A stretch of DNA of 64,000 nt from Anthoceros angustus (lineage: Eukaryota > Streptophyta > Anthocerotopsida > Anthocerotales > Anthocerotaceae). Under the pieces are notes generated by a model. The model did not search any database, was not told the origin of the DNA, and worked only from the letters and a program-made list of their open reading frames with translations. The first letter of the stretch is position 1. Each line of letters opens with the position of its first letter. The translations under genes and the position numbers were made by a program. The DNA lies in the NCBI GenBank assembly GCA_010909165.1, contig MU008177.1, positions 806,001-870,000 of the forward strand, given 5' to 3'. Positions 47,829 through 57,099 of the stretch are shown here, one piece after another.

Positions 47829-50555
47829 TCAAATGCGATCCTGACAAGAACAGAATCCAGCAGCGAAGTGGTGGACTCGGCGCGAATCTCTAACAACAAT
47901 TGTTCGCTCCTCCAGTCGTGACAAGATCTTGGTGCTGCTGTGACAGTCGTTGCACATTCGAAGGTTTTTGGTGACTAACAAAGGGGTCCCATGTGGGGTG
48001 TTGAGGAGGCCAAACGCCAAGGCCAGTTTCTCGGCGTGTCCACACAGGGCGTCTTCCTTCTCCTGCTCAGGCATGGCCTTGAGGACCAGCTCTGTTTGTG
48101 GGACATGGCCCCCTTCCTCCTTTAGCCTTAAATTCATCCTGCTCAGCTTTGGTGAGATGTCAGACCTGTCGTCTCCCACGGTGAACTCGTGCACTTTGTT
48201 GTTGAGCTCGATGCAAACCTTGGCAGGCCTCTTCCAGGCACCAGCACTTGTTCTCAGGCTCTCTATTGTGTCTACTTCATCCCACATGCCTGCCTGTGCG
48301 TAAGTGCTGCCTAGTAGGACATAAGGAGTGGCGTTGTCAGGTTCCAGTTGGACAATGCGGTCGAAACATCGTCTTCCTCGCTGCACGTCACCATGGCTCT
48401 TGCAGGCAGTGAGGAGGGAAGTCCAGCCCACCGCGTGCTGTTCAAATGGCATTGTGTGCAGAAAGCTTTCGGCTTCGTCCAGCCGGCCTGCTCGACCCAG
48501 GAGATCCACCATGCAGGTGAGGTGGTAGTCGCTGGGGATGATGCTGTGGCCCTGCACCATCATGTTGAAGTACTGCTGGCCCTCACGCACCAAGCCTGAC
48601 TGACTGCATGCTGCAAGAAGAGAAATGAAGGTGGCTTCATCCGGCTCAACGCCCTGCTGACGCATCTCTTTGAAACACTGGATGGCCTGCTCGCCGTCAC
48701 AGTGTTCGGCATAGCCGTTCAGCAGAGCACCCCATGCCACCACATCCCTGGTGGGCAGACTGTCAAAGACTCTGCGGGCATCACCCAAGCTTCCACATTT
48801 GGCGTACATGTCCACCAAGCAGTTGCCGAGTGATGCATCTGAGACCAATCCCCTTGATTCTATTTGTGCATGAAGCTGCCTTCCCTTATACAGAGCTCCA
48901 ATGCTACCACATGCCTGCAAAAGACACACCAAGGTGACAGCATCCGCTAGAGCCATGGCCTCGTGCTGCATACTTCCATACAGGGCCAGGGCTTCTTGTC
49001 CGAAGCCATGCTGAGCATATCCAGAGATCATTGATGTCCATGTCACCACATCTCTGTTTGGCAAGCTGTCAAACACGGCACGAGCATCCCCTAAGCTCCC
49101 GCATTTTGCATACATGTCCACCAGGGAGTTGCCCACAACAACATCACCTTCCAGTCCACTTTGCTTAATCTGTTCATGCAGCTCCTTCCCCTCGCTCAGA
49201 GCTCCGACGCAAGCACAAGCCCTCAGGAGGCACACGAATGTAACACAGTTAGCAGCAGTCATGCCCTCCCGTTTCATACTGCCATACACAGCAAGGGCCT
49301 CTCGACCCATTCCATGCTGCGCATATCCTGCAATCATAGCAGTCCATGACACCACATCTCTTCTACACAATCTGTCAAACACTCTGCGAGCATCCACCAA
49401 GCTCCCACATTTGGAGTACATGTCAATGAGGCAGTTCCCGACAGCTAAATCACCTTCCAGTCCTCGTTCTTGGATCTCAGAATGGATTCGTCTTCCCTGC
49501 TCCAGAGCACCAATGCAGGCACATGCCTGCAGAAGGCACAAGAAGGTAACACTAGTGGCCAAGGTAGTGCCCTCCTCCTGCAAACTCTCATACAAAGCCA
49601 AGGCCTGCCCACCCAGCCCGTGCTGCGTATACCCTGCAATCATGGCATTCCACACCACGGCACTCCTGATCGGCAGTCCGTCAAAAACTCTGCGAGCATC
49701 TTCCAAGCTCCCGCATTTCGCATACATGTTCACCAGGCTGCTGCCAAGGAAGATATTAACACTCACATCGCTGGCCACGATATCAGCATGCACCTCCTTC
49801 CCAGAAACCACATCCCCTGCTGCAGCACATGCCTTCAGGACAGCCACGAACACATGGTTATCCGCACTCACACCTGACACTCGCATCCGTCGATACAAGT
49901 CAATAGCCTGCACAGGCTCCCCATGTCGAGCATGGGCCAGTATCATGGCACCCCACACATACCCATCTGGCTCAGCCACCTTGGCGAAGGCCTCCGCTGC
50001 ATCCTCCATTCTCCCATGCGCAGCATACATGCCAATCAAATGATTACCCACAAACGCGTCCGACCCGTACCCACTTCTCAGCGCAAGAGCATGCACTCGC
50101 CTGCCAAGACGCAAATCCTTCTGTTCCCTGCACCTCCTGAGAAAACGACCAAAGAGAGAGCGATGCACATAAGTTCCTCGATGCACCAGGACGGCTAAAC
50201 CATCCACAGCCTGCTGCAGCTCCCCCTCCTCACAAACTCTGCTCAAGCTCTCACCCATGGAATCCCCTTCGTACTTACCGTCCTTCTCACCACGGGTCCC
50301 GGGAGACCAGGCAGGAATATCCCAGTCAGGCAGGCACAGCGCCCCCTTGGAGACCTTGTGCCCGAAGTCAGGATGGCGGGGACCTGCACCTCCCATGTCC
50401 AACCACAGTCGCTCATTGGGCTCCACTTCCGGAGCAACATAGACTGCTCCAGCACAACAAGCTGGGCGGGAGGTGAAATGGCTTGAACAACCCAGCAGCC
50501 AAGCTGGGCAGCTGCTGGACCCATATCCCGCATTCACCACGACGGTTCCTGGCAT
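47829..50555 (-). CDS. PLS-class PPR protein 2 with DYW-type deaminase domain
   Basis: Organellar C-to-U RNA editing factor carrying its own deaminase. One exon, 908 codons. About 125 residues of leader, then PPR repeats (canonical LVDMYAKCGSLGDARAVFDS, VVTWTSMISGYAQHG, LLQACGSIGALYKGRQLHAQ), the E region (GWTSLLTACKSHGDVQRGRR, GAWKRPAKVCIELNNKVHEF) and the DYW domain. The zinc/catalytic signature is present: HAEKLALAFGLLNT with the catalytic Glu, then KNLRMCNDCHSSTK. The second zinc site appears as HHFAAGFCSC. The protein ends CQDRI, so the last three residues are D-R-I where the canonical family has D-Y-W. Unlike PPR genes 1 and 3 its repeats lack the acidic insertion. Targeting (plastid or mitochondrion) is not decidable. 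Confidence 0.94.
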   Translation of the reverse strand: MPGTVVVNAGYGSSSCPAWLLGCSSHFTSRPACCAGAVYVAPEVEPNERLWLDMGGAGPRHPDFGHKVSKGALCLPDWDIPAWSPGTRGEKDGKYEGDSMGESLSRVCEEGELQQAVDGLAVLVHRGTYVHRSLFGRFLRRCREQKDLRLGRRVHALALRSGYGSDAFVGNHLIGMYAAHGRMEDAAEAFAKVAEPDGYVWGAMILAHARHGEPVQAIDLYRRMRVSGVSADNHVFVAVLKACAAAGDVVSGKEVHADIVASDVSVNIFLGSSLVNMYAKCGSLEDARRVFDGLPIRSAVVWNAMIAGYTQHGLGGQALALYESLQEEGTTLATSVTFLCLLQACACIGALEQGRRIHSEIQERGLEGDLAVGNCLIDMYSKCGSLVDARRVFDRLCRRDVVSWTAMIAGYAQHGMGREALAVYGSMKREGMTAANCVTFVCLLRACACVGALSEGKELHEQIKQSGLEGDVVVGNSLVDMYAKCGSLGDARAVFDSLPNRDVVTWTSMISGYAQHGFGQEALALYGSMQHEAMALADAVTLVCLLQACGSIGALYKGRQLHAQIESRGLVSDASLGNCLVDMYAKCGSLGDARRVFDSLPTRDVVAWGALLNGYAEHCDGEQAIQCFKEMRQQGVEPDEATFISLLAACSQSGLVREGQQYFNMMVQGHSIIPSDYHLTCMVDLLGRAGRLDEAESFLHTMPFEQHAVGWTSLLTACKSHGDVQRGRRCFDRIVQLEPDNATPYVLLGSTYAQAGMWDEVDTIESLRTSAGAWKRPAKVCIELNNKVHEFTVGDDRSDISPKLSRMNLRLKEEGGHVPQTELVLKAMPEQEKEDALCGHAEKLALAFGLLNTPHGTPLLVTKNLRMCNDCHSSTKILSRLEERTIVVRDSRRVHHFAAGFCSCQDRI

Positions 50556-50559
50556 AATG

Positions 50560-51446
50560 CAAAACCAGGCGTGCAGTGACTTGCTCCGATTCTCACGTTC
50601 TTAGACCCCAACAAAGCCCAATTCGGTGGTGCTGGCCCATTTTGTCCACGATTCCGAGTGCCAACCCGTGTGCAAGGCGCAGCACGTGGCGTTTTTTCTG
50701 GCAGGGAATTTTGATAAACGCAAAATCTGTCAAAGCTATATCTATGCTATCTCACCATCAGCCGTGATTTCGACCCACACCTTGTACCGAGACGGAGAGG
50801 TCTTCTACCAAGAGGCCACCGGTGCCAACTACGAGATTCAGACAAGCATATTTGGTTTTCTATCCCTAAGACCAACATGACCAAACTTCAGGGAATTCGA
50901 CCATCTCTTAGGCTTGGGCTTTGTTCGTTTCACTTCAAGTATCTGTTTCTAACATTACCCTTGAATGTTTTGCTACTGAGAAAAGGATTGGCTGTCATTG
51001 GAGTCCACTATGGATGTTCTAACTTGAGGCATCTTGGGCTTGGTCACAACCTTTGGATTCCTCGTCCCGTGGTCTCCCGACTTTTTATGATGCTATCTTT
51101 GCCTTCACAATCAGCCTTACATACCGAATGATCCCCTTTCATATCATGTCTAGACACCTGCAACACAACCTTGGAGAAGGCACGAGAGACACCTTCTGAA
51201 GGGCCACATAAAGAAAAATGGAAGCGCAGAAGGGAAGCAGAAAAATGAAACTGATTCACCCCTGGTAAAATTGGGCGCAAGGGGAATTCCTCACGACCTA
51301 TGGCATGGTCAGGCTCCCTCTAAATTTGAGGAAGGAGTACAAATTGGCACCACCCTCCTCACCAAAGGGACTGGCCTTCTGTCAATCCCGCTTTTTTATA
51401 AGTACAAGTTGGAATCCCGATACAGCTTTTATCGGTGCGGAAGGAT
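50560..51446. other. Intergenic stretch between PPR genes 2 and 3
   Basis: About 0.9 kb, with short open frames only and no domain or repeat recognised. Confidence 0.5.
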
Positions 51447-54400
51447 TCAGTTTGACCATGCCATGTCCGTCACGCAGCTCGTTTCATAATCATGATCGAG
51501 CTGTGCGCTCAATCTGTTAAGGAGTGCTTTTATCTCTTCAATCTGTAGGTGGGTTTTGCCACCCGCCACAAACTTATGCACTTTTGTTTCGTGCTCAATC
51601 CAGCTCTGCCCAGGCTTCTTCCATGCCCCTGCTTGCTGTCTCAAGTCCTCTATAGTGCTAGCATCCTCCCACCTATGACCTTGAGCGTAAATGCTGGACA
51701 TCAGCAAGTAGGCCGAGGAGTGCCGCGGATCCAATCTTACTGCATGCCCAAAGGCACTTTCTGCAATTGCCACATTGTTATACTTCCGGCAGGCAGCAAG
51801 CAGAGACAACCACATTGGTAGCGCAGGTTCCTCAGGCATTTTCAGAAGCAAGTCTTGAACCTGGAGTAAATGGCCAGCCCGGCCCAGGAGGTCAACCAGG
51901 CATGTATAGTGTTGCATTGTAGGCGTGATGCTGTGATCATGGACCATGGACTCGAACAGTTGGATGCCTTTGTCCACCACCCCTGCATGACTGCATGCAG
52001 CAAGCACACACAAAAATGTGACACCATCTGGCTTCACACCTGCCACCTTCAGCTCGTCAAAGCACTGCAAGCTCAAGGTGTAGTCCCCTTGTCTGGCGTA
52101 ACATGCAATTAAGGCATTCCATGCTCCCACATTGCGCTCAATAGCTGTGTTGAATACATGCTGTGATTCCTCCATGCTACTGCACATGCCATATGCATGC
52201 ACAAGCGACGTCGTCAGCTTTGGGCAGCACTGAACCCCACTTTCAATGATGTCTTCATGGACCTGTCTGCACATTTTCAGGTCTCCCACATTGCCCGATG
52301 CTTTGAGTAAGAACATAAACGTGGCCTGATCTGGCCTGATGCCAGCCGCTCTCATGGCGCTATAAACTTGCAGCGTCTTGTCCTGATCTTCTTGCTGAGC
52401 ATAACCTGAGATTATAGTCGTCCACGTTACCACATCTCGGTCTGGTAATGCATCAAAAACTTGCTGTGCCTGTACCATGTCTCCACATTTGGCATACATG
52501 TCAACCAGCGTGGTAGCCACAATAAGATCTGACTGATAACCGCTCCTTACAACTTCGGCATGGATTTCTTTACCCAACTGTAACCACTCTACCTTCAGTA
52601 GCTGTCCATCTTTAGGTGTTTCAGCTTCCCCGGCTGCCAGGCTCCCACAAGCTTTGAGAACGGCTGCAAAGATCCAATTGTCTGGCCTAACGCCTGCCTT
52701 CTGCATTTCAGCATAAAGTAACAAAGCTTGGTCAAACTGTTCATGCTCAGAATAACCAGAAATCATTGCACCCCAGGACACAAGATCAACCTGAGCTAAA
52801 GTGTCAAAGACACGCCTAGCATCTACCAAGCTCCCACATTTTGCATACATGGCAACCAGAGTGTTGCCAAGGAACATATCCGATCCAAAGCCTCCCTTGA
52901 CCAGTTCTGCGTGGATGTGCTTACCCTTTTGCACGGCCTCAACATGAAGTTGCTGGCTCTTGCTATCTTCTTCCTCTTCCATGGCAGCCAGCCTATAACA
53001 GGCTTTTAGAGCGCTGGCAAAAGTCCAACTGTCTGGTCTCACACCTTCCACATGCAGCTGAGAGAAGAGTTCCAAGGCCATTTCAGCTTGTTCTTGCTGA
53101 ACATAGCCTGCAATCATTGCATTCCACACTATAACATTTTTATCGGACAGCAGATCAAACACAAGTTTGGCACTTGCAACGTCTCCGCCATTTGCATAGA
53201 CATGGACCAAAGCACTGCACACATATCGGTCTGCCTCATAACCCCTTCTAACCATTTCAGCATGTAATTTTTTACCCTTCCAAAGAGTCCACACTCTAAC
53301 CGCCTGTCCATCAAGCAGTGCCTCCTCTTCTGAGGCTGCAAGGTTCCCACATGCCTTGAGGAGGCTGGCAAAGGTCCGATTGGTTGGCCTAACACCCTCC
53401 TCTTGCATTTTCAGATACAGTTCTAACGCCTTATCACTTTCGTCCTGCAGTGCATAACCTCCAATTAGTGCATTCCAGGAAACAGAATCACGCTTAACCA
53501 ATTTATCAAACACAGCCCTTGCATCCACCATGCTCCCACACCTGGCATACATGTGCACCAAAGCATTGCCGATAAATGCATCAGCTTCCAGACCCCTTCT
53601 CACAACTTCAGCATGCACATCCTTTCCCTTCTTCAGATACTGCTCTTTTACTGGATGTCCATGTACAAGAGTGTCATCTTCCTTGGCTGCCAGACTACTA
53701 TACGCTCGGAGAATACAGGGGTACGTCCGGTGGTTTGGTCTCACACCTTGGGCTTGCATTTGGGTGTACAAGTGCAGAGCCTTCTCCCCCTGTTCGTGTT
53801 GGGAATACCCAGCAATCAGTGCATTCCACAGCGCCACATCATCATGAGGCAGAGCATCAAAGACGCCCTGGGCGTCCTTCATGCTGCTACACTTTGCATA
53901 CATACCCACCAAACTCGCCCCAACAAACAAATCTGCTCCATACCCCCTCTCAAAAACGTCAGCATGGATCCGCTTGCCCTCTTCTAGGTCCTCCATGCTG
54001 CCACAAGCTTTGAGTAAGCTCACAAGAGTGTTCCTGTCTGGCCGCACACCTGCCTTTTGCATCTCGTGATAGACTTTAAAAGCCTCTCGGAACTGGCCAG
54101 CATTTGTGTACCCTGAGACGAGGGCAGCCCAGGATATGACACTGGGCACAGCCAGTTGCTGAAATGCCTTCAGGGCGTCCGTTAGGCCGCCACACTTAAC
54201 ATACATGTCAACAACCCTGTTCCCCAAATAGTCATCCTCCGTAACAAGGCTTCCCAGGAGCCCATGCAAACGCCTTGCCTCAGCCAGAGCCCTCATCTTG
54301 CTGCAACCTTGCAAGAGAAACCTGTAGGTGTCCACGGGAGCAGCTACTCCTTGCTGGTGCATAAGGGTCGTGAGGTTCAGTGCCTCCACCATTTGCCCTT

Positions 54401-54524
54401 CCATACACAACCTCTTCACTTGCTCCGATGTCTTGGAATCAACATCCCCGAATCTGCTCGAGAGAGCCCGCTGCACTTCTGGCTTCCTTATCTGCAGAGC
54501 ATGCACTCCAACACCTGGGCACAA
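51447..54524 (-). CDS. PLS-class PPR protein 3, E/E+ type without DYW domain
   Basis: Predicted organellar RNA-editing specificity factor. One exon, 1025 codons. Repeats cover about residues 60-900 with standard cores (LVGMYAKCSSMKDAQGVFD, SVSWNALIGGYALQ, VVTWTTIISGYAQQE). The E/E+ end has GAWKKPGQSWIEHETKVHKF and then a short tail ending VTDMAWSN. No deaminase follows. Four repeats (about residues 278-300, 396-418, 512-535 and 630-651) carry the same kind of acidic insertion as PPR gene 1, for example SLAAKEDDTLVHGHPVKEQY before LKKGKDVHAEVV. It is the parent of the mosaic pseudogene at 46.9-47.5 kb. The N-terminus (MCPGVGVHALQIRKPEVQ) is not clearly a transit peptide. The true start could lie upstream or in another exon. 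Confidence 0.9.
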   Translation of the reverse strand: MCPGVGVHALQIRKPEVQRALSSRFGDVDSKTSEQVKRLCMEGQMVEALNLTTLMHQQGVAAPVDTYRFLLQGCSKMRALAEARRLHGLLGSLVTEDDYLGNRVVDMYVKCGGLTDALKAFQQLAVPSVISWAALVSGYTNAGQFREAFKVYHEMQKAGVRPDRNTLVSLLKACGSMEDLEEGKRIHADVFERGYGADLFVGASLVGMYAKCSSMKDAQGVFDALPHDDVALWNALIAGYSQHEQGEKALHLYTQMQAQGVRPNHRTYPCILRAYSSLAAKEDDTLVHGHPVKEQYLKKGKDVHAEVVRRGLEADAFIGNALVHMYARCGSMVDARAVFDKLVKRDSVSWNALIGGYALQDESDKALELYLKMQEEGVRPTNRTFASLLKACGNLAASEEEALLDGQAVRVWTLWKGKKLHAEMVRRGYEADRYVCSALVHVYANGGDVASAKLVFDLLSDKNVIVWNAMIAGYVQQEQAEMALELFSQLHVEGVRPDSWTFASALKACYRLAAMEEEEDSKSQQLHVEAVQKGKHIHAELVKGGFGSDMFLGNTLVAMYAKCGSLVDARRVFDTLAQVDLVSWGAMISGYSEHEQFDQALLLYAEMQKAGVRPDNWIFAAVLKACGSLAAGEAETPKDGQLLKVEWLQLGKEIHAEVVRSGYQSDLIVATTLVDMYAKCGDMVQAQQVFDALPDRDVVTWTTIISGYAQQEDQDKTLQVYSAMRAAGIRPDQATFMFLLKASGNVGDLKMCRQVHEDIIESGVQCCPKLTTSLVHAYGMCSSMEESQHVFNTAIERNVGAWNALIACYARQGDYTLSLQCFDELKVAGVKPDGVTFLCVLAACSHAGVVDKGIQLFESMVHDHSITPTMQHYTCLVDLLGRAGHLLQVQDLLLKMPEEPALPMWLSLLAACRKYNNVAIAESAFGHAVRLDPRHSSAYLLMSSIYAQGHRWEDASTIEDLRQQAGAWKKPGQSWIEHETKVHKFVAGGKTHLQIEEIKALLNRLSAQLDHDYETSCVTDMAWSN

Positions 54525-55348
54525 AACTGTGTTCTCAAAACAACTTCACCCCTTACAAAACCAACAAACAAATGCACAGCATCAAGCTCAAACCCACCTG
54601 ACATCTTCACCGCTCTCAGGGAATTCCAACCACGTCCCATTCCCAGGGCCCTCACTTCCTCACAATGCAGGCCATCCTTCCGCAAGCATTCACCCCGGTG
54701 CTCGACCAACAACGTCCAAGCAGGATTCAGCTGGTAAACGCCCTCCCGACTTACCTCCCCCTAGCACATCATCCAACCCGTGCAGTAAGCCCGAGAGAGA
54801 GCCCTTGGCTCGCGCTTGTTTCGCCATATCTAACTTGACGTAGCGGAACGTGACGTCCCAGAAGTTTACACCATGTCCCCAGACGAATCCATGAATCTGT
54901 CATTTTTTGATGAATCTGTCACCCAAAAAATGACAACAGTGATTTCTATTGCCCACAAGTAACAAACAAGTAAGTGCACAGGTTCCACGCGGGGACATGG
55001 AAACTTGGTTAAGCTGAAGCACTGAGAACCTGACAACGACGGTTCGAAACCCCGAAAAAGCGAGTAAAATCACATAGTGGATTCGTCTGTAGACGGCTCA
55101 CCGGCATTGAGAAGAAGCCGGCCGGCGTCGGCTAGCTTGCACACCCTGGTCGCTCCTGCCACTTGGCGTCCAGCCGGCTCCTGGCCGCCATGGCCGCATC
55201 GCGCATTGCCAATATAAAAAGCTCAGCCCCCTATATGTTCCTCACATCATACATCGTCCCAAAGCCCGCATTCGCAACTGGGATCTACGCAACTGCCGTC
55301 TCCAGACCAACATAGCAGCAGAAGGAGCCAGCAACAACAGCAGCAGCG
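54525..55348. promoter_or_regulatory. Intergenic region with the germin-like gene promoter
   Basis: A TATA box (TATAAAAA) lies at 55213-55220 in a GC-richer context, about 130 bp upstream of the germin-like start. A tRNA-like block lies at about 54980-55065: a TTGGTTAAGCTG A-box-like part and a GGTTCGAAACCCC B-box-like part, with CGGGG and CCCCG at its ends. The left end holds the PPR gene 3 upstream region. Confidence 0.55.
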
Positions 55349-56044
55349 ATGGCGGCGTCCGTATCAGCGCGGCTGGCCCTTGCGGCCCTCATGAGCCTGG
55401 CAGTGGCAGTCTCCATGGTTTCGTGCAGGGACCCGGACATCGTGACCGATTTCGTGACGCCTCCCGGCGTGGACACGGCCACCCTAGACGGGAGCTTCTT
55501 CACGTACCGGGGCCTGCGCAACGCGATCAACGCGACGCAGCTGAAATTCGGCGCGTCCAAGGTGTCACAGATTCAGTTCCCGGCCCTGACCGGGCTGGGC
55601 GTGTCCACAGCACTGCTGGAGTTCCCGCCGCAGACGGAGAACGCGCCGCACACTCACCCGCGCGCCACCGAGGTCCTCTACGTCCTGGAGGGCACGCTGC
55701 AGGTGGCGTTCGTGGACACCACCAACAAGCTCTACAAGCAGACGCTCTTCGCCAACGACGTGTTCGTCTTCCCCCAGGGCCTGCTCCACTTCCAGTACAA
55801 CCCCGGCACGGTGCGCGCCTTGGCCTACTCCGCCTTCGGCAGCGCCAACCCCGGCACCGTCAGCGCCCCGGCCACCCTCTTCGGCTCCGGCATCGACGAC
55901 GTGGTTCTTGAGAAGGCCTTCAAGGTCTCGGCCGACATCGTGCACCAGCTCGAGCTCCCCTTCCACGAAAGCACACCCTCTCCTTCCGCTGCTCCCACCC
56001 CGCAATCCCTCGCTCCGGCTGCCAGCCCCTGGGCGCACGCTTGA
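55349..56044 (+). CDS. Germin-like protein (cupin) with Pro/Ser-rich C-terminal tail
   Basis: Secreted single-cupin protein; germin-likes bind Mn and may act as superoxide dismutase or oxalate oxidase. One exon, 231 codons. The signal peptide is about residues 1-26 (LALAALMSLAVAVSMVS). The mature start RDPDIVTDF fits the family. Metal ligands are visible: His, His and Glu in HTHPRATEVLYVLEG and the second His in FPQGLLHFQYN. Two features are odd. The usual disulfide cysteines near the mature N-terminus are not seen (D-F-V in place of D-F-C). And after the cupin the protein ends in about 25 residues rich in SP, AP and TP pairs (STPSPSAAPTPQSLAPAAS), like an arabinogalactan glycomodule. Strong GC bias at third positions. 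TATA box at 55213. Confidence 0.92.
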   Translation: MAASVSARLALAALMSLAVAVSMVSCRDPDIVTDFVTPPGVDTATLDGSFFTYRGLRNAINATQLKFGASKVSQIQFPALTGLGVSTALLEFPPQTENAPHTHPRATEVLYVLEGTLQVAFVDTTNKLYKQTLFANDVFVFPQGLLHFQYNPGTVRALAYSAFGSANPGTVSAPATLFGSGIDDVVLEKAFKVSADIVHQLELPFHESTPSPSAAPTPQSLAPAASPWAHA

Positions 56045-56059
56045 GTGATTTTCGCGGAC

Positions 56060-56640
56060 TGCAGACCAATTGCAACGTGGTGTACCAGGAAGAGATCGAC
56101 GACGCGCTGCTCACATTGAGTACCTAGTGCAATGTTGTCTCACGATACAGGGCTTCGTTAGAAAAACACGTTGAGTTCTTTCAAAGTGGAAAGGATCTTT
56201 CCAAACCATTTTGCAGGTCAGAGAAAACGTATGTATTACTAATATTATTTTAATGTAATTTATATTTAATATAAGTAGATATCGAAAGGGTATAATGATA
56301 TCGAGACAGGGGAAGACTTGAACTTTATATATATGTCCACCCCGGTGAATATGTCCACCCAGGTGATCAATTATGTAGGTTACTTAAACATCTTTGGTCA
56401 TATATTTATAGTATTACTAGTTTGTGCAGCATTGCCCTAACCCGTGCAGAGGCTTCGTCACGCAGGCCATGGAGACCGTCAGACACACAGAATCCTAGTG
56501 AAATTGGAATATAAACCTCTGGATGACCCAAAAACCAAGTAGCGAGATTATTGGAGGGAGCTTTACCAGCAAGTCTGAGCCTCGTGGAATCCAGGGTTCT
56601 AGATGCTTTAGCCCTCAATAAGAAAAAGCTTGTTTTTTGA
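56060..56640. other. 3' flank of germin-like gene, nothing recognised
   Basis: AT-rich, with a minus-strand open frame of 70 codons (56406-56618) without a known domain. Confidence 0.5.
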
Positions 56641-56646
56641 GCCCTT

Positions 56647-57096
56647 CTTTAGGGATTTCTGCCTTAACTTAAGCGGAGGCGATCGTTTTGCTACAACATG
56701 GCTATGCTCTCCCCTTTAGGGATTTCTGCCTTAACTTAAGCGGAGGCGATCGTTTTGCTACAACATGGCTATGCTCTCCCCTTTAGGGATTTCTGCTTTA
56801 ACTTAAGCGGAGGCGATCGTTTTGCTACAACATGGCTATGCTCTCCCCTTTAGGGATTTCTGCCTTAACTTAAGCGGAGGCGATCGCTACAACATGGCTA
56901 TGCTCTCCCTTTAGGATTTAACTTGCCGGAGGCGATCGTTTTGCTACAACATGGCTATGCTCTCCCTTTAGGGATTTACGCCTTAACTTGCGAGGCGATC
57001 GTTTTGCTACAACATGGCTATGCTCTCCCCTTTAGGGATTTCTGCCTTAACTTAAGCGGAGGCGATCGTTTTGCTACAACATGGCTATGCTCTCCC
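56647..57096. repeat. Minisatellite, 7 copies of a 67-bp unit
   Basis: Units start CTTTAGGGATTTCTGCC and contain GGAGGCGATCGTTTTGCTAC and ATGGCTATGCTCTCCC. Unit starts are at 56647, 56714, 56781, 56848, 56909, 56966 and 57030. Units 4 to 6 are shortened (61, 57 and 64 bp) by small deletions, the others are nearly identical. Confidence 0.93.
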
Positions 57097-57099
57097 TTG

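Noticed and set aside
49114-50043. 309-codon plus-strand frame opposite PPR gene 2
   Set aside because: Antisense shadow of regularly repeated PPR codons, with no known domain.
55423-55911. 162-codon second-frame ORF inside the germin-like gene
   Set aside because: GC-rich +1 frame shadow, with Arg/Pro/Gly composition and no domain.
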